A stretch of DNA of 64,000 nucleotides from Oceanicoccus sp. (GTDB lineage: Bacteria; Pseudomonadota; Gammaproteobacteria; Pseudomonadales; Dasaniaceae), in assembly GCF_029238675.1 (NCBI RefSeq), contig NZ_JAQWFR010000005.1:1-64000 (forward strand), written 5' to 3'. The notes beneath the pieces are model-generated. The model ran no database searches, was not told the DNA's origin, and saw only the letters and a program-made list of their open reading frames with translations. This document shows positions 1-8,948 of the stretch, one piece after another (within the stretch, counting starts at the first letter, position 1; each line of letters begins with the position of its first letter). Position numbers and translations under genes: made by a program.

Positions 1-275
1 TGAATAATGGCACCGTGACCAATGGTGACATCATTACCAATCACTACGTTTTGACCATGGTCGCCGTGAATCACTACACCGTCTTGAATGTTGCTGCGAG
101 TGCCAATACGGATGGAGACTTCATCACCACGCAATACGGCACCAAACCAAACGCTGGAGTTTTCATCAATGGTCACGTCGCCGATGACGGCAGCCGTCGG
201 TGCAACAAAAACACTGTCGTGTAATTGCGGCTGGATAGTGCTATACGCCAGAATATGGCCTTGGGCATTAGGCAT
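1..275 (-). CDS. gamma-carbonic anhydrase-like / hexapeptide-repeat family protein (partial, runs off window edge)
   Basis: Reverse-strand translation MPNAQGHILAYSTIQPQLHDSVFVAPTAAVIGDVTIDENSSVWFGAVLRGDEVSIRIGTRSNIQDGVVIHGDHGQNVVIGNDVTIGHGAI, typical left-handed beta-helix gamma-CA-like sequence. Confidence 0.85.
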   Translation of the reverse strand, partial: MPNAQGHILAYSTIQPQLHDSVFVAPTAAVIGDVTIDENSSVWFGAVLRGDEVSIRIGTRSNIQDGVVIHGDHGQNVVIGNDVTIGHGAII

Positions 276-1401
276 GGATAACCTCCAAAAGGGTATGGTT
301 GGTGAGTAATGAGGGTGAGCGATACACTTGTAATAAGGCTTTTAATGCCGTGACGCCAGCAGCACCGTTGATTGAAGGCTGTTTGTTGTGAACAATGGTT
401 TCAGCAATATCTTCTAGTTGAGAAGCAAAGTGACCAAACGCTGCACGCCCCTCTAGTGACACTTTTTGTGGGCCATCGCCGTTGTTGATAAATAGAGCAT
501 TGGTGTAATGAAATATTCGCAGCGCACCATGGCTGCCGTAAATTGAGATAGAACCGGGGTCGTTTTCCCAGCCACCGGCATCGGCTACGGTGGCATCGGT
601 TAGCCACGCTTGGCCGCCACTGAACATACCTTCGCTGGGCAAGCCCGCCGTATAGGTTGCTGCGTTATACAGCAGGTGCCCTACTGCGCCATTGGCCAGT
701 TGCATCACCATATACTCACTGCCGGCCGCTTGGCCTGAGACGGAACCGCGACCATGGGCTGCAACAATGGTGCTGTCGGTTAACCAAGGGAATATATCTA
801 TAAGGTGTACGCCGTGATCGACCAAACCCATACCGGGGCCACCGGGACCTCCCAAGGGGTAATGAATGGGGGCTAGCTCGGTATAACCGTCTATACCATG
901 GCCACCAATGGCTTGCTCGGTCATCAATTGCACATCACCAATGGCACCTTCGGCGATTACTGCTTTGGCTTTGATAATGGCGGGGAGGTAGCGATAGCAG
1001 GAGCCATAAAATAAGCGTACACCCCTGCCCTCGTTGGCATTGGCACAGGCATCGACCATGGCCTCGGCATCTTCTGCAGTGACGGCGATGGGTTTTTCGC
1101 AAAACACATCAATGCCTTTTGCAGCGGCAGCTTCAACGATAGCACGGTGTGTTGAGGCGGGGGTTAATACCATCGCTACATCGATGTCGCTTTGTTCAAG
1201 CAAGGCGTGATAGTCGGCAAAAGCGGCAACGGTAAAACGTTCTGCCACGGTATCGGCCGCCTCTTGCCGTACATCACACACGGCGACTAATGACACACAG
1301 CTATTGCCTTCGGCGGCTAATAATTCAAACGCTTGTAAATGCGCTTGAGCGACACCGCCTAGGCCTATCATGCCCACTTTTATGGTTGTTGGCTTAGCCA
1401 T
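268..1401 (-). CDS. Gfo/Idh/MocA family oxidoreductase
   Basis: 377 aa; N-terminal VGMIGLGGVAQAHLQAF Rossmann motif and FCEKPIAVTAEDAEAMV motif. Confidence 0.9.
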   Translation of the reverse strand: MAKPTTIKVGMIGLGGVAQAHLQAFELLAAEGNSCVSLVAVCDVRQEAADTVAERFTVAAFADYHALLEQSDIDVAMVLTPASTHRAIVEAAAAKGIDVFCEKPIAVTAEDAEAMVDACANANEGRGVRLFYGSCYRYLPAIIKAKAVIAEGAIGDVQLMTEQAIGGHGIDGYTELAPIHYPLGGPGGPGMGLVDHGVHLIDIFPWLTDSTIVAAHGRGSVSGQAAGSEYMVMQLANGAVGHLLYNAATYTAGLPSEGMFSGGQAWLTDATVADAGGWENDPGSISIYGSHGALRIFHYTNALFINNGDGPQKVSLEGRAAFGHFASQLEDIAETIVHNKQPSINGAAGVTALKALLQVYRSPSLLTNHTLLEVIHA

Positions 1402-1427
1402 TGGCTCTCCCCTTATGATGCGTCTAT

Positions 1428-2315
1428 TTATGATTTTAGGTTTAACATTTCACGGGCTTCATCGGGTGTTGCCACTTCATAACCTAAACATTCAATAATG
1501 GTTTTGGCGCGAGCGACTAAGTCGCCATTGCTGGCAAACACGCCACGACTTAAATACAAATTATCTTCTAGCCCTACTCTGACATTACCGCCAAGCAATG
1601 TGGCTTGGGCGACAATGGGCATTTGCATGCGCGCAATACCAAAGGCGGCCCAAACAGCATTTTGGGGGAGCAGGCTTTTCATATAGATCAGGGTTTCAGG
1701 GGTGGCCGGTAAGCCCCAACGCGTGCCCATCACAATTTGGTAAGAAGGGGGCGCGTCGAATAAACCTTCTTCGAGCATTTTATTGGCCAATAAAATATCA
1801 CCGGGGGCGAAGACTTCTATTTCAGGTTTAACACCTAGCTCTTGAAAGCGTTTGGCCATTTTGCGCAGCGTATACTCCGTGTTTAGGTACACATAGGATT
1901 TGTCGCCATCTTGCTGGTTTTGGGTGGTCACATCTAATGAGCAAACCTCTGGCAGACACATTTCAATATGCTTGTAGCGCTCTTCGGCCGAGACCACATC
2001 GGTATGGGGGCCACCGCGACTTTCGTCCTCTGGGTCGGGGTAAAACATGGCCCCGCCACCGCAGGTAATATTCATCACCGCCTTCACGCCGTTTTCACGT
2101 ACACGGGTTGCCATGTCTAAAAATAAATCAGGGTCACGGCTGCCCGCCCCCGTTTCGGGGTCACGCACATGCAAATGCACAGAAGAGGCGCCGGCCTGTT
2201 CTGCCTCAAGGGCTGCGTCAGCAATTTGCTGGGGAGTTACAGGAAAGTTGGGGTGGGCTTGGTTGTATTGATTCTCGCCCACCACGGCACAGGTTAAAAT
2301 TACTTTGCGAGTCAT
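1428..2315 (-). CDS. BKACE-family (DUF849) beta-keto acid cleavage enzyme
   Basis: 295 aa; MTRKVILTCAVVGENQYNQAHPNFPVTPQQIADAALEAEQAGASSVHLHVRDPETG is characteristic of the 3-keto-5-aminohexanoate cleavage family. Confidence 0.9.
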   Translation of the reverse strand: MTRKVILTCAVVGENQYNQAHPNFPVTPQQIADAALEAEQAGASSVHLHVRDPETGAGSRDPDLFLDMATRVRENGVKAVMNITCGGGAMFYPDPEDESRGGPHTDVVSAEERYKHIEMCLPEVCSLDVTTQNQQDGDKSYVYLNTEYTLRKMAKRFQELGVKPEIEVFAPGDILLANKMLEEGLFDAPPSYQIVMGTRWGLPATPETLIYMKSLLPQNAVWAAFGIARMQMPIVAQATLLGGNVRVGLEDNLYLSRGVFASNGDLVARAKTIIECLGYEVATPDEAREMLNLKS

Positions 2316-2470
2316 AAAAAGATCCCTTCGGCTGGGTAAGTACTGGTTTGCAAGCTGCTGTTTTAAGCGTGTATTGGGATCAATTTATCAAGAAATATTA
2401 ATTCTATCTAATGTTATATTTATTGCGTATGATTGCTTTTTTGAATCAAAAAATTGATTGAGGCGGCGCT

Positions 2471-3358
2471 ATGGAACTGAGACAACTTCGCTATTTCGTC
2501 ACTCTGGCCAGCGAGTTACATTTTCGCAAAGCGGCAGAACGCCTGAACATCACTCAGCCGCCCTTAAGCCAATCTATCAAATTGTTAGAAGCCGAAATAG
2601 GCACACCACTGTTTGAGCGAGGGCGAAAACGGCTGGTAAAACTAACACCGGCTGGTGAGGCGCTTTACGCCAAGGCGCCGCGTATTTTAAAACAACTTGA
2701 GCAGGCCAAACGCGATACATTGCGAGCCAGCCTCGGTGAAACCGGCCTGCTTAGCATTGCCCATACCGACGATTTTACGTCTGGCTCTCTGGCGGATTTA
2801 TTGTATGGGTTTCACCATCAGTACCCGGGGGCGGTGTTAAGGTATTATCAAGATACCTCGCTATCGATGACGGAGCGGCTTATCAATGGTGAACTGGATT
2901 GCATTTTTGTGCTTAAACCTACCCATGCTGCTCTAGCCGAGTGCTCGGTAAAGACCTTGTCGCCCTCCCCTGTTGTGCTGACGGTGCCTGAAAACCACCC
3001 TTTGTCTCGGCGTAAAAAAGTCAAACTGAAGGAGATTGCCAATGAGCATCACCTTTACTCGGCCAATGACATCCCTACGGCATTCGATCATAAACTGGCT
3101 GAACTGTTAACTACGGCTGGGGTGAATATTAGGTCTAATGTGCAATCGTTAAGCACGGCTATCTCACTGGATATGGTGCGTAAGGGCTACGGTGTTTTAC
3201 TGGCCAGCGAAGGCTCAATTGTTAACCGTGAAGGTATTGCGTTAATTGCTATTGATGACAAGGCGGCTGTTTTGGAAAGAGCGGTGGTGTGGAAAGAAGA
3301 CAACGCCAACCCAAGTTTAAAAAACTTTTTGCACATACTTGAGGGCAGGACCGTTTGA
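2471..3358 (+). CDS. LysR-family transcriptional regulator
   Basis: 295 aa; MELRQLRYFVTLASELHFRKAAERLNITQPPLSQSIKLLEAEIGTPLFER; divergent from the BKACE gene. Confidence 0.95.
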   Translation: MELRQLRYFVTLASELHFRKAAERLNITQPPLSQSIKLLEAEIGTPLFERGRKRLVKLTPAGEALYAKAPRILKQLEQAKRDTLRASLGETGLLSIAHTDDFTSGSLADLLYGFHHQYPGAVLRYYQDTSLSMTERLINGELDCIFVLKPTHAALAECSVKTLSPSPVVLTVPENHPLSRRKKVKLKEIANEHHLYSANDIPTAFDHKLAELLTTAGVNIRSNVQSLSTAISLDMVRKGYGVLLASEGSIVNREGIALIAIDDKAAVLERAVVWKEDNANPSLKNFLHILEGRTV

Positions 3359-3739
3359 GGCGCCCCTCCCTTTTTCTCAACCCGTTAAGGTATTGCTGGC
3401 AAATGCTTTCTTAGGTTTACCTTGGTTGCTTACTGTTTTACTCATCGCTGCCGAATTATCTTGCCTGCCTTCCGATAACTGATTGACGAACCAAGTTGCC
3501 TGCCTATTTCGCCTTTGACTCACCCGACTCCTTCGGTATCGATATACACTCATATTGCACCTTACTTGAACGCTGTTTTAGCTACCCCTTATCTGTGTAT
3601 AAACGGTATGCATTTAAATAAGACACTTCACCCGCCAAAAACCCCACCTCTGGACTGTTTTTTTCAGTGATTATTTCTACTCGGTTTCAGCTAAGCCGCC
3701 TAAAAGAAGCCGTCGATGCATCCAAACGGTGAAAGACGG

Positions 3740-5158
3740 CTAGCACTCCACAATATTGACGGGAACTTCGATAACATTTAATGCTAGGCCACCACGGGCA
3801 GTCTCTTTGTATTTATCATGCATATCTCGCCCAGTCTCTCGCATGGTTTTGATCACTTTATCCAAGGAAACAAAATGGGAGCCGTCACCTCGCATGGCGA
3901 CACGCGCTGCATGAATAGCTTTGACTGAGGCCATGGCGTTACGCTCGATGCAGGGCACTTGCACTAGGCCGCCGATGGGGTCGCAGGTCAGACCGAGGTT
4001 ATGCTCCATGGCAATTTCTGCGGCGTTTTCTACTTGTTCCGGTGTTCCGCCCAGTAGTTCAGTCAAGCCTGCCGCTGCCATGGAACAAGCTGACCCTACC
4101 TCACCCTGACAACCGACTTCAGCGCCACTGATGGAGGCATTCTCTTTATACAATATGCCGATAGCCCCTGCGGTGAGTAAGAAGCGGGTTACATCGTTGT
4201 CACCGGCGTTAGGGGAAAAGCGCATGTAGTAGTGCAGTACCGCAGGGATGATGCCAGCGGCACCGTTGGTGGGTGCGGTGACTATACGCCCCCCTGCGGC
4301 ATTTTCTTCATTGACGGCTAAGGCATATAGGGTGACCCAATCCAGTACGGATAGTGGATCAGACAATGAGGCTTCTGGTTTCGCCAGTAACTGGCTATAG
4401 AGTTTTTTGGCGCGTCGACTGACTTTTAAGCCGCCCGGTAATTCGCCTTCGTTATGGATACCGGCTTCAACGCAAGCTTGCATGACTCGCCATAATTTGA
4501 GTAAGCCTGCGGTGGTTTCTGTATCGTCGCGCCAAGCTTTTTCGTTTTCACGCATCAGTGCGGAAATACTTAAGCCATGCGTTTTGCACAGGGCTAGCAT
4601 CTCGGCGCCGGTGGTAAAGTGATAAGGCAAGCTTCGGCTATCTTCTACGATGCACTCAGCCGAGGCCGCAGTTTCATCCACAACAAAACCACCACCCACT
4701 GAATAAAATAATCGTGAGCTTATAATCTCGCCTTGTGCATCAAAAGCGCTATAGCGCATACCATTTGAGTGAAAAGGCAAAGCTTCACGCTTGTGTAGCC
4801 AGAAGTCTTCGCCATGTGTGTAGCTGATGGCTCTTTCACCGAGTAAGGTCAACCGGCCTTGCTCTTTGATGGCGCTAACTCGCTGTGCAATGGTTTCTAT
4901 ATTTACCGTTTCGGGCTCACCACCTTCCAACCCCAGTAGCACCGCTTTTGGCGTGCCATGACCTTTGCCGGTAGCACCTAAAGAGCCGTACATCTCGGCT
5001 TTTATACGAGTAACACTGTCGAGTAGGCCCTCTGATTTCAACCCTAAAGCAAACTGCCTGGCAGCCCGCATGGGGCCCACGGTATGTGAACTGGAAGGCC
5101 CAATACCTATTTTAAATAAATCAAAAACACTTAGTGCCATTGTCTGAACTCCAGCCAA
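3740..5158 (-). CDS. sdaA: L-serine ammonia-lyase
   Basis: 472 aa; [24 protein letters not shown] and [17 protein letters not shown] Fe-S serine dehydratase motifs; start probably ATG at 5140. Confidence 0.95.
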   Translation of the reverse strand: MAGVQTMALSVFDLFKIGIGPSSSHTVGPMRAARQFALGLKSEGLLDSVTRIKAEMYGSLGATGKGHGTPKAVLLGLEGGEPETVNIETIAQRVSAIKEQGRLTLLGERAISYTHGEDFWLHKREALPFHSNGMRYSAFDAQGEIISSRLFYSVGGGFVVDETAASAECIVEDSRSLPYHFTTGAEMLALCKTHGLSISALMRENEKAWRDDTETTAGLLKLWRVMQACVEAGIHNEGELPGGLKVSRRAKKLYSQLLAKPEASLSDPLSVLDWVTLYALAVNEENAAGGRIVTAPTNGAAGIIPAVLHYYMRFSPNAGDNDVTRFLLTAGAIGILYKENASISGAEVGCQGEVGSACSMAAAGLTELLGGTPEQVENAAEIAMEHNLGLTCDPIGGLVQVPCIERNAMASVKAIHAARVAMRGDGSHFVSLDKVIKTMRETGRDMHDKYKETARGGLALNVIEVPVNIVEC

Positions 5159-5415
5159 CTACCTCGACCCATGATTACTGAACAACAGGCTCTTCCTGAC
5201 GTTGCGCTTCCTTCAATAAAGCGGCATAGATACTTGCATCAAGTTCTGCGAGATGAGTCATTGTTGGACGCCTATAAAAATATCATTACACAACCTATAG
5301 TAAGACACTCTATAACCAATAATCCCCACCCCGCTGTGAAGGTTTTATTATAAAGGCACGACCCTACTATTGCCTCTTTTTAGCGACAGGGGGTGATCAA
5401 TGAGCTAATCCACCC

Positions 5416-5892
5416 TCATCCAAATTCAGCAACAAGGCATTGCCGCCTGTCGCCACGATATTGGTGGTGATGGTTTTTTCTACAGCAAAGCGCAGAGTCT
5501 TGCGCGGTGTCTGGACACCAGTGATCACTGGCGGATCGCTCACCAACAAAAAGGGATGGTGATGCCCTTAATTGAGTATCCTTTCTCATGGTAGAAAGGA
5601 TGATATTCACCGTTGATAATAAATTTTGTGCGTAGGCTACTGCCATCCTTTTTGATAGAGTCTGCTGTCGTAAATGATCACCGTATTTGGCTACCGTATC
5701 CTTTTTGATATCCCGTGCATCTTTTATGTTGCACTCGGATTTCAAAAAATCGGCAAAGACTTTCCAGCGCCATTCATGGGACGCCTTTGTGCCATAGTGG
5801 CCGTCACCATAACGATCATTGAGCGCGTTCTTGGCAGCCCAAGTTATTTTTTTACCGTATCCAAAATTTCTTCCGCCACCGACTTTGCTCAT
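5416..5892 (-). pseudogene. truncated phage-type integrase (N-terminal SAM-like domain only), followed out of frame by a PutA-like C-terminal remnant
   Basis: MSKVGGGRNFGYGKKITWAAKNALNDRYGDGHYGTKASHEWRWKVFADFLKSE resembles integrase N-terminal domains; homology appears to end near FVGERS and no catalytic domain follows. Confidence 0.65.
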
Positions 5893-6169
5893 GGTGTAAC
5901 CCTGATTGTGGTTAGTATTACAATCGAATAGAGCGTCGACCGCGCTTGATGAATGCGTTTCATCAGACGACTTCCCGAGGGAAGCAAGAGCAAATCACTG
6001 TCAGTACAACTCACTTCAAAACAAGCTATAAATAGTACTTGCGGGTTAAGTGTGCTCAAAAGAAAACAACATAAAACGATTCTTCTTTCGAACTGTACAG
6101 GCAGTTTGTAGCAGTTTTTGGCGACCAACCCGATCACAAAACATTGATTGGATTAGTTTTTTCCGTGTC

Positions 6170-6832
6170 GCCGACAGGCGTCTCTGTGTAGCTTCGCTAA
6201 AGCAGAGACACCTGCTCCTTACCTTCTGATCTTCTTTCTTTGGGGTTTCACCTCCTTAGGCGTGAGTGATTAACGTTAAATGAATGTTGGCCATTAGTAG
6301 CCTGGCCAACCATAATGGAATTACTCCACAACGGTAGTTGCTGACGCATGCCCCTTAGGGTGAATTTCATTGCGTCTGTTCTGCCCCACTTTCATGGGTC
6401 AAGTTGTTGAGTGCTATTGCTAGCCATCAACGGGTGCCGTTAAGGGTGTAACGGCTACACTTCTATACCGCTTATTGAATACGAATACTTTGCCGACTAC
6501 GACAAAGAATCGTTCAATAGGGAAAGAACGTTATAACCACCTGACAGGCTCAAACAATCTGAGAGGCAAGGTGGTGTGAATAGGCCAATGACAGCAAGTG
6601 CCAATGGACTGATGATATGAACTTGGCCGCTGATAACAGTAGCTGTTCATTATTAAAAAGGATGAGCTATCGCCCATGTAACGGTAACTAAGTACTCGTT
6701 TACGACTAAGTCTGTAGTCGTTGCAGATCATTCGGAGGCATTACAACATAGAGGGTAACTTGCAAGCAGCGAAAAACCATACACACAAAAAAGATAGCTT
6801 TTTAAGAAGACTCGTTGCTAGCGAGTTTTTTT
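6170..6832 (+). ncRNA. candidate large structured non-coding RNA (boundaries approximate)
   Basis: No convincing ORF. Stems: 6180-6186/6203-6209, 6286-6292/6304-6310, 6343-6348/6371-6376, 6436-6441/6450-6455, composite 6473-6519, 6536-6542/6569-6575, 6583-6588/6623-6628, 6702-6708/6715-6721. Ends in hairpin plus T-tract at 6810-6832. Confidence 0.6.
6810..6832 (+). terminator. intrinsic terminator at the 3' end of the candidate ncRNA
   Basis: ACTCGTT-gct-AGCGAGT hairpin followed by a run of T (6826-6832). Confidence 0.65.
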
Positions 6833-6914
6833 GGGGGGAGCATCGTTACCAGTGGCAACAGGTATAGACCTCGCTGAAAGAAAGTTCACACACTTAACCG
6901 ACTTTTCCATGGCT

Positions 6915-6957
6915 CCCCTCTTTCGTTGTAGAGCTAAGCTCTACAACGAAAGAGGGG
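6915..6957. repeat. 43-bp near-perfect palindrome, 21-bp arms with a 1-nt centre
   Basis: CCCCTCTTTCGTTGTAGAGCT-a-AGCTCTACAACGAAAGAGGGG. Confidence 0.95.
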
Positions 6958-7003
6958 GTGGGTTTAAATTAAGTAACGGCTAAGAAGGTGAAACGATACG
7001 CGC

Positions 7004-7249
7004 CTAAGGCTTGAGAAATCTTACACCAGAGCCGCTCTTTGCATCAGCCGCAATAAATTCAACGCCTAGATTTTCTAAAGCTGATTGCAATGCCAACAAA
7101 TTATTGGGATACGGAGTTCTCGCACCGCGCTCAAAATCGACCAATGTTTGTTTTGATAGATTGGCCGTTTTAGCAAGATCGGATTGCGAGATATTTAAAA
7201 GAGCTCTTGCTGCCCTGCAAGTCTCAGGCGAAATCAATATTTTAGTCAA
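7004..7249 (-). CDS. XRE-family helix-turn-helix transcriptional regulator
   Basis: 81 aa; CRAARALLNISQSDLAKTANLSKQTLVDFERGARTPYPNNLLALQSALENLGVEF. Confidence 0.85.
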   Translation of the reverse strand: MTKILISPETCRAARALLNISQSDLAKTANLSKQTLVDFERGARTPYPNNLLALQSALENLGVEFIAADAKSGSGVRFLKP

Positions 7250-7415
7250 ACCTTTATCATTCCTATTGAACTTAATATAACCTTAGGCTAAAGTATAGAG
7301 GTAGTACCAGAACGCTACAAGCTACCAAACCCGAAAAGGGTTTAAGAAAGCGCCCGCCCGGGATGTTACTAGCACCTCGGACGAGCTAATCACAACAACC
7401 TGACAAGAGGTTCTT

Positions 7416-7913
7416 ATGACTGATCAAGATTCTACACAATCGGCACCCTTGGTGTCTCCCCATTATGCATTATTGAGCCATCCACTGGTTCATACCCCTT
7501 CTTCCCACTCCTATTCGGATTGTCTGGATGTACTTGAGAATGCTATCAATCTGTTGGCGCTATTTCATAACTTGGAATTTGAAGAAAACAGTAACCGTGG
7601 TGCGCTCTCTCCCAATGCTGCTGGCGCTTTTTATTGCCTGATTATCATGCTGCAGGATACTTTGCGTTATGTTTGCGAAAATCTAGATGATGCATGGCGT
7701 GATCGAGAGTCTTGTCGAGTCGATAGAACGCTACAGAAGACGGTGTTTTTTAAAGCTCTGCAAGAACCAACGATGCAGGAGAGAACAGGTATTTATAACA
7801 CTATGGCTGCATGTATGGGGGTTAATCCTGTAGACATTGAGACCTTTGTTGGCCTGATTGAAAAACTGGGAGACAGCACCCCCGACACCCGACCTCAATC
7901 AGTTGCCCCATAG
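7416..7913 (+). CDS. hypothetical protein
   Basis: 165-aa ORF inside the accessory island with AGAGG ribosome-binding-like sequence upstream; family not recognised. Confidence 0.6.
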   Translation: MTDQDSTQSAPLVSPHYALLSHPLVHTPSSHSYSDCLDVLENAINLLALFHNLEFEENSNRGALSPNAAGAFYCLIIMLQDTLRYVCENLDDAWRDRESCRVDRTLQKTVFFKALQEPTMQERTGIYNTMAACMGVNPVDIETFVGLIEKLGDSTPDTRPQSVAP

Positions 7914-8020
7914 AAAGATAAAGCAGTGAATAGACAAGGCGAACAAACTTAGGCAAAGTAACGCAGACAAGAGGTTGACAAGGAGTCAACCTTGACTTAG
8001 TGTTGACACACAGGCAACTT

Positions 8021-8338
8021 ATGCACGTTTTATCCAAAAAGCCGTTTAACGATGCGGCCAAGAAATACCCCAACGACCGATTGGCGTTAATGGAGATGTA
8101 CCGAGTACTGAGCAGTACCCAGTTCAAAACGCCAAAGGAATTAAGAGCCGTTTTTCCGTCGCTCGATAATTTCAAATACAACGACCGTTGGTGGGTGCTG
8201 GATGTAGGGGGGAATAACCTGCGGGTGATGGCCTTTATCCAGTTTGTGAATGGGCGTATTTATATTAAACACATTGTGAACCACGCTGATTACGACAAGC
8301 TAACCGAGAAGTACCGTAGAGAAAGTAAAAAGAGGTGA
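8021..8338 (+). CDS. higB: type II toxin HigB (mRNA interferase)
   Basis: MHVLSKKPFNDAAKKYPNDRLALMEMYRVL...FPSLDNFKYNDRWWVLDVGGNNLRVMAFI matches E. coli HigB-type sequence; ATG at 8021 preferred over 8000. Confidence 0.92.
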   Translation: MHVLSKKPFNDAAKKYPNDRLALMEMYRVLSSTQFKTPKELRAVFPSLDNFKYNDRWWVLDVGGNNLRVMAFIQFVNGRIYIKHIVNHADYDKLTEKYRRESKKR

Positions 8339-8339
8339 T

Positions 8340-8777
8340 GTGATGACACAGTTAGCACTAACTGATGCTTATGAAGCATTTATGCAAACCGCGCACGCTT
8401 ATGTAAACCTGTCTACTGAGGCAGATTATGAGGCCGCCTTAGAAGCTTTGGAAGCTACGCTGGAATCTGCTGAGGATACACCTAACGATCCGCTGAACCC
8501 TCTGATTGAGTTGTTGAGCCAATCTATTGAAACCTATGAATCTCAAAACAGTGAGTTAACGGCATTCGTTGATGAAGCCATGTCGATGCCAACGGATATT
8601 GCCCTATTGAAAACCCTAATGAGGCAATACAATCTCACCGGCAGTGATTTTCCTGAAATTGGTGACAAGACTATGGTGTCAAAAGTACTTAACGGAAAGC
8701 GAGTTTTACAACGACAATCCATGGAACAACTAGGGCAACGGTTTGGTATTCGGCCTGCTATGTTCTTGGGTGGGTGA
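8340..8777 (+). CDS. higA: HigA-family antitoxin
   Basis: 145 aa; MRQYNLTGSDFPEIGDKTMVSKVLNGKRVLQRQSMEQLGQRFGIRPAMFL, HigA C-terminal HTH; immediately downstream of higB. Confidence 0.92.
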   Translation: MMTQLALTDAYEAFMQTAHAYVNLSTEADYEAALEALEATLESAEDTPNDPLNPLIELLSQSIETYESQNSELTAFVDEAMSMPTDIALLKTLMRQYNLTGSDFPEIGDKTMVSKVLNGKRVLQRQSMEQLGQRFGIRPAMFLGG

Positions 8778-8948
8778 ATCAACACGATAGTCTGCAATCC
8801 CCACTTGCCTCTACAAATAACTACGCCATAAAGTTATCTTTTCACTCTGTACGGTTAATACCTGACAGCACCCGCACAATCAATTTAAGGTCACACTTTT
8901 TATAAGTCTTGATGAAAATGATCCTCAAGATTTTTAGAGTGACCCAAC

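Noticed and set aside
6602-6628. CTGATGA...GAA near 6608-6621 as a hammerhead ribozyme core
   Set aside because: No stem II between the CUGAUGA and GAA elements and no matching stem I/III cleavage-site context.
6531-6731. 66-aa minus-strand ORF (MICNDYRLSRKRVLSYRYMGDSSSF...) inside the candidate ncRNA
   Set aside because: Low-complexity, no family resemblance, and it overlaps paired stems of the predicted RNA; more likely an incidental open frame.
6170-6832. Interpretation of the non-coding region as a tmRNA, RNase P RNA or group II intron
   Set aside because: No tRNA-like 3' end or tag ORF, no RNase P signature (e.g. GAGGAAAGTC), no recognisable group II domain V. A covariance-model scan is still needed to exclude other known classes.
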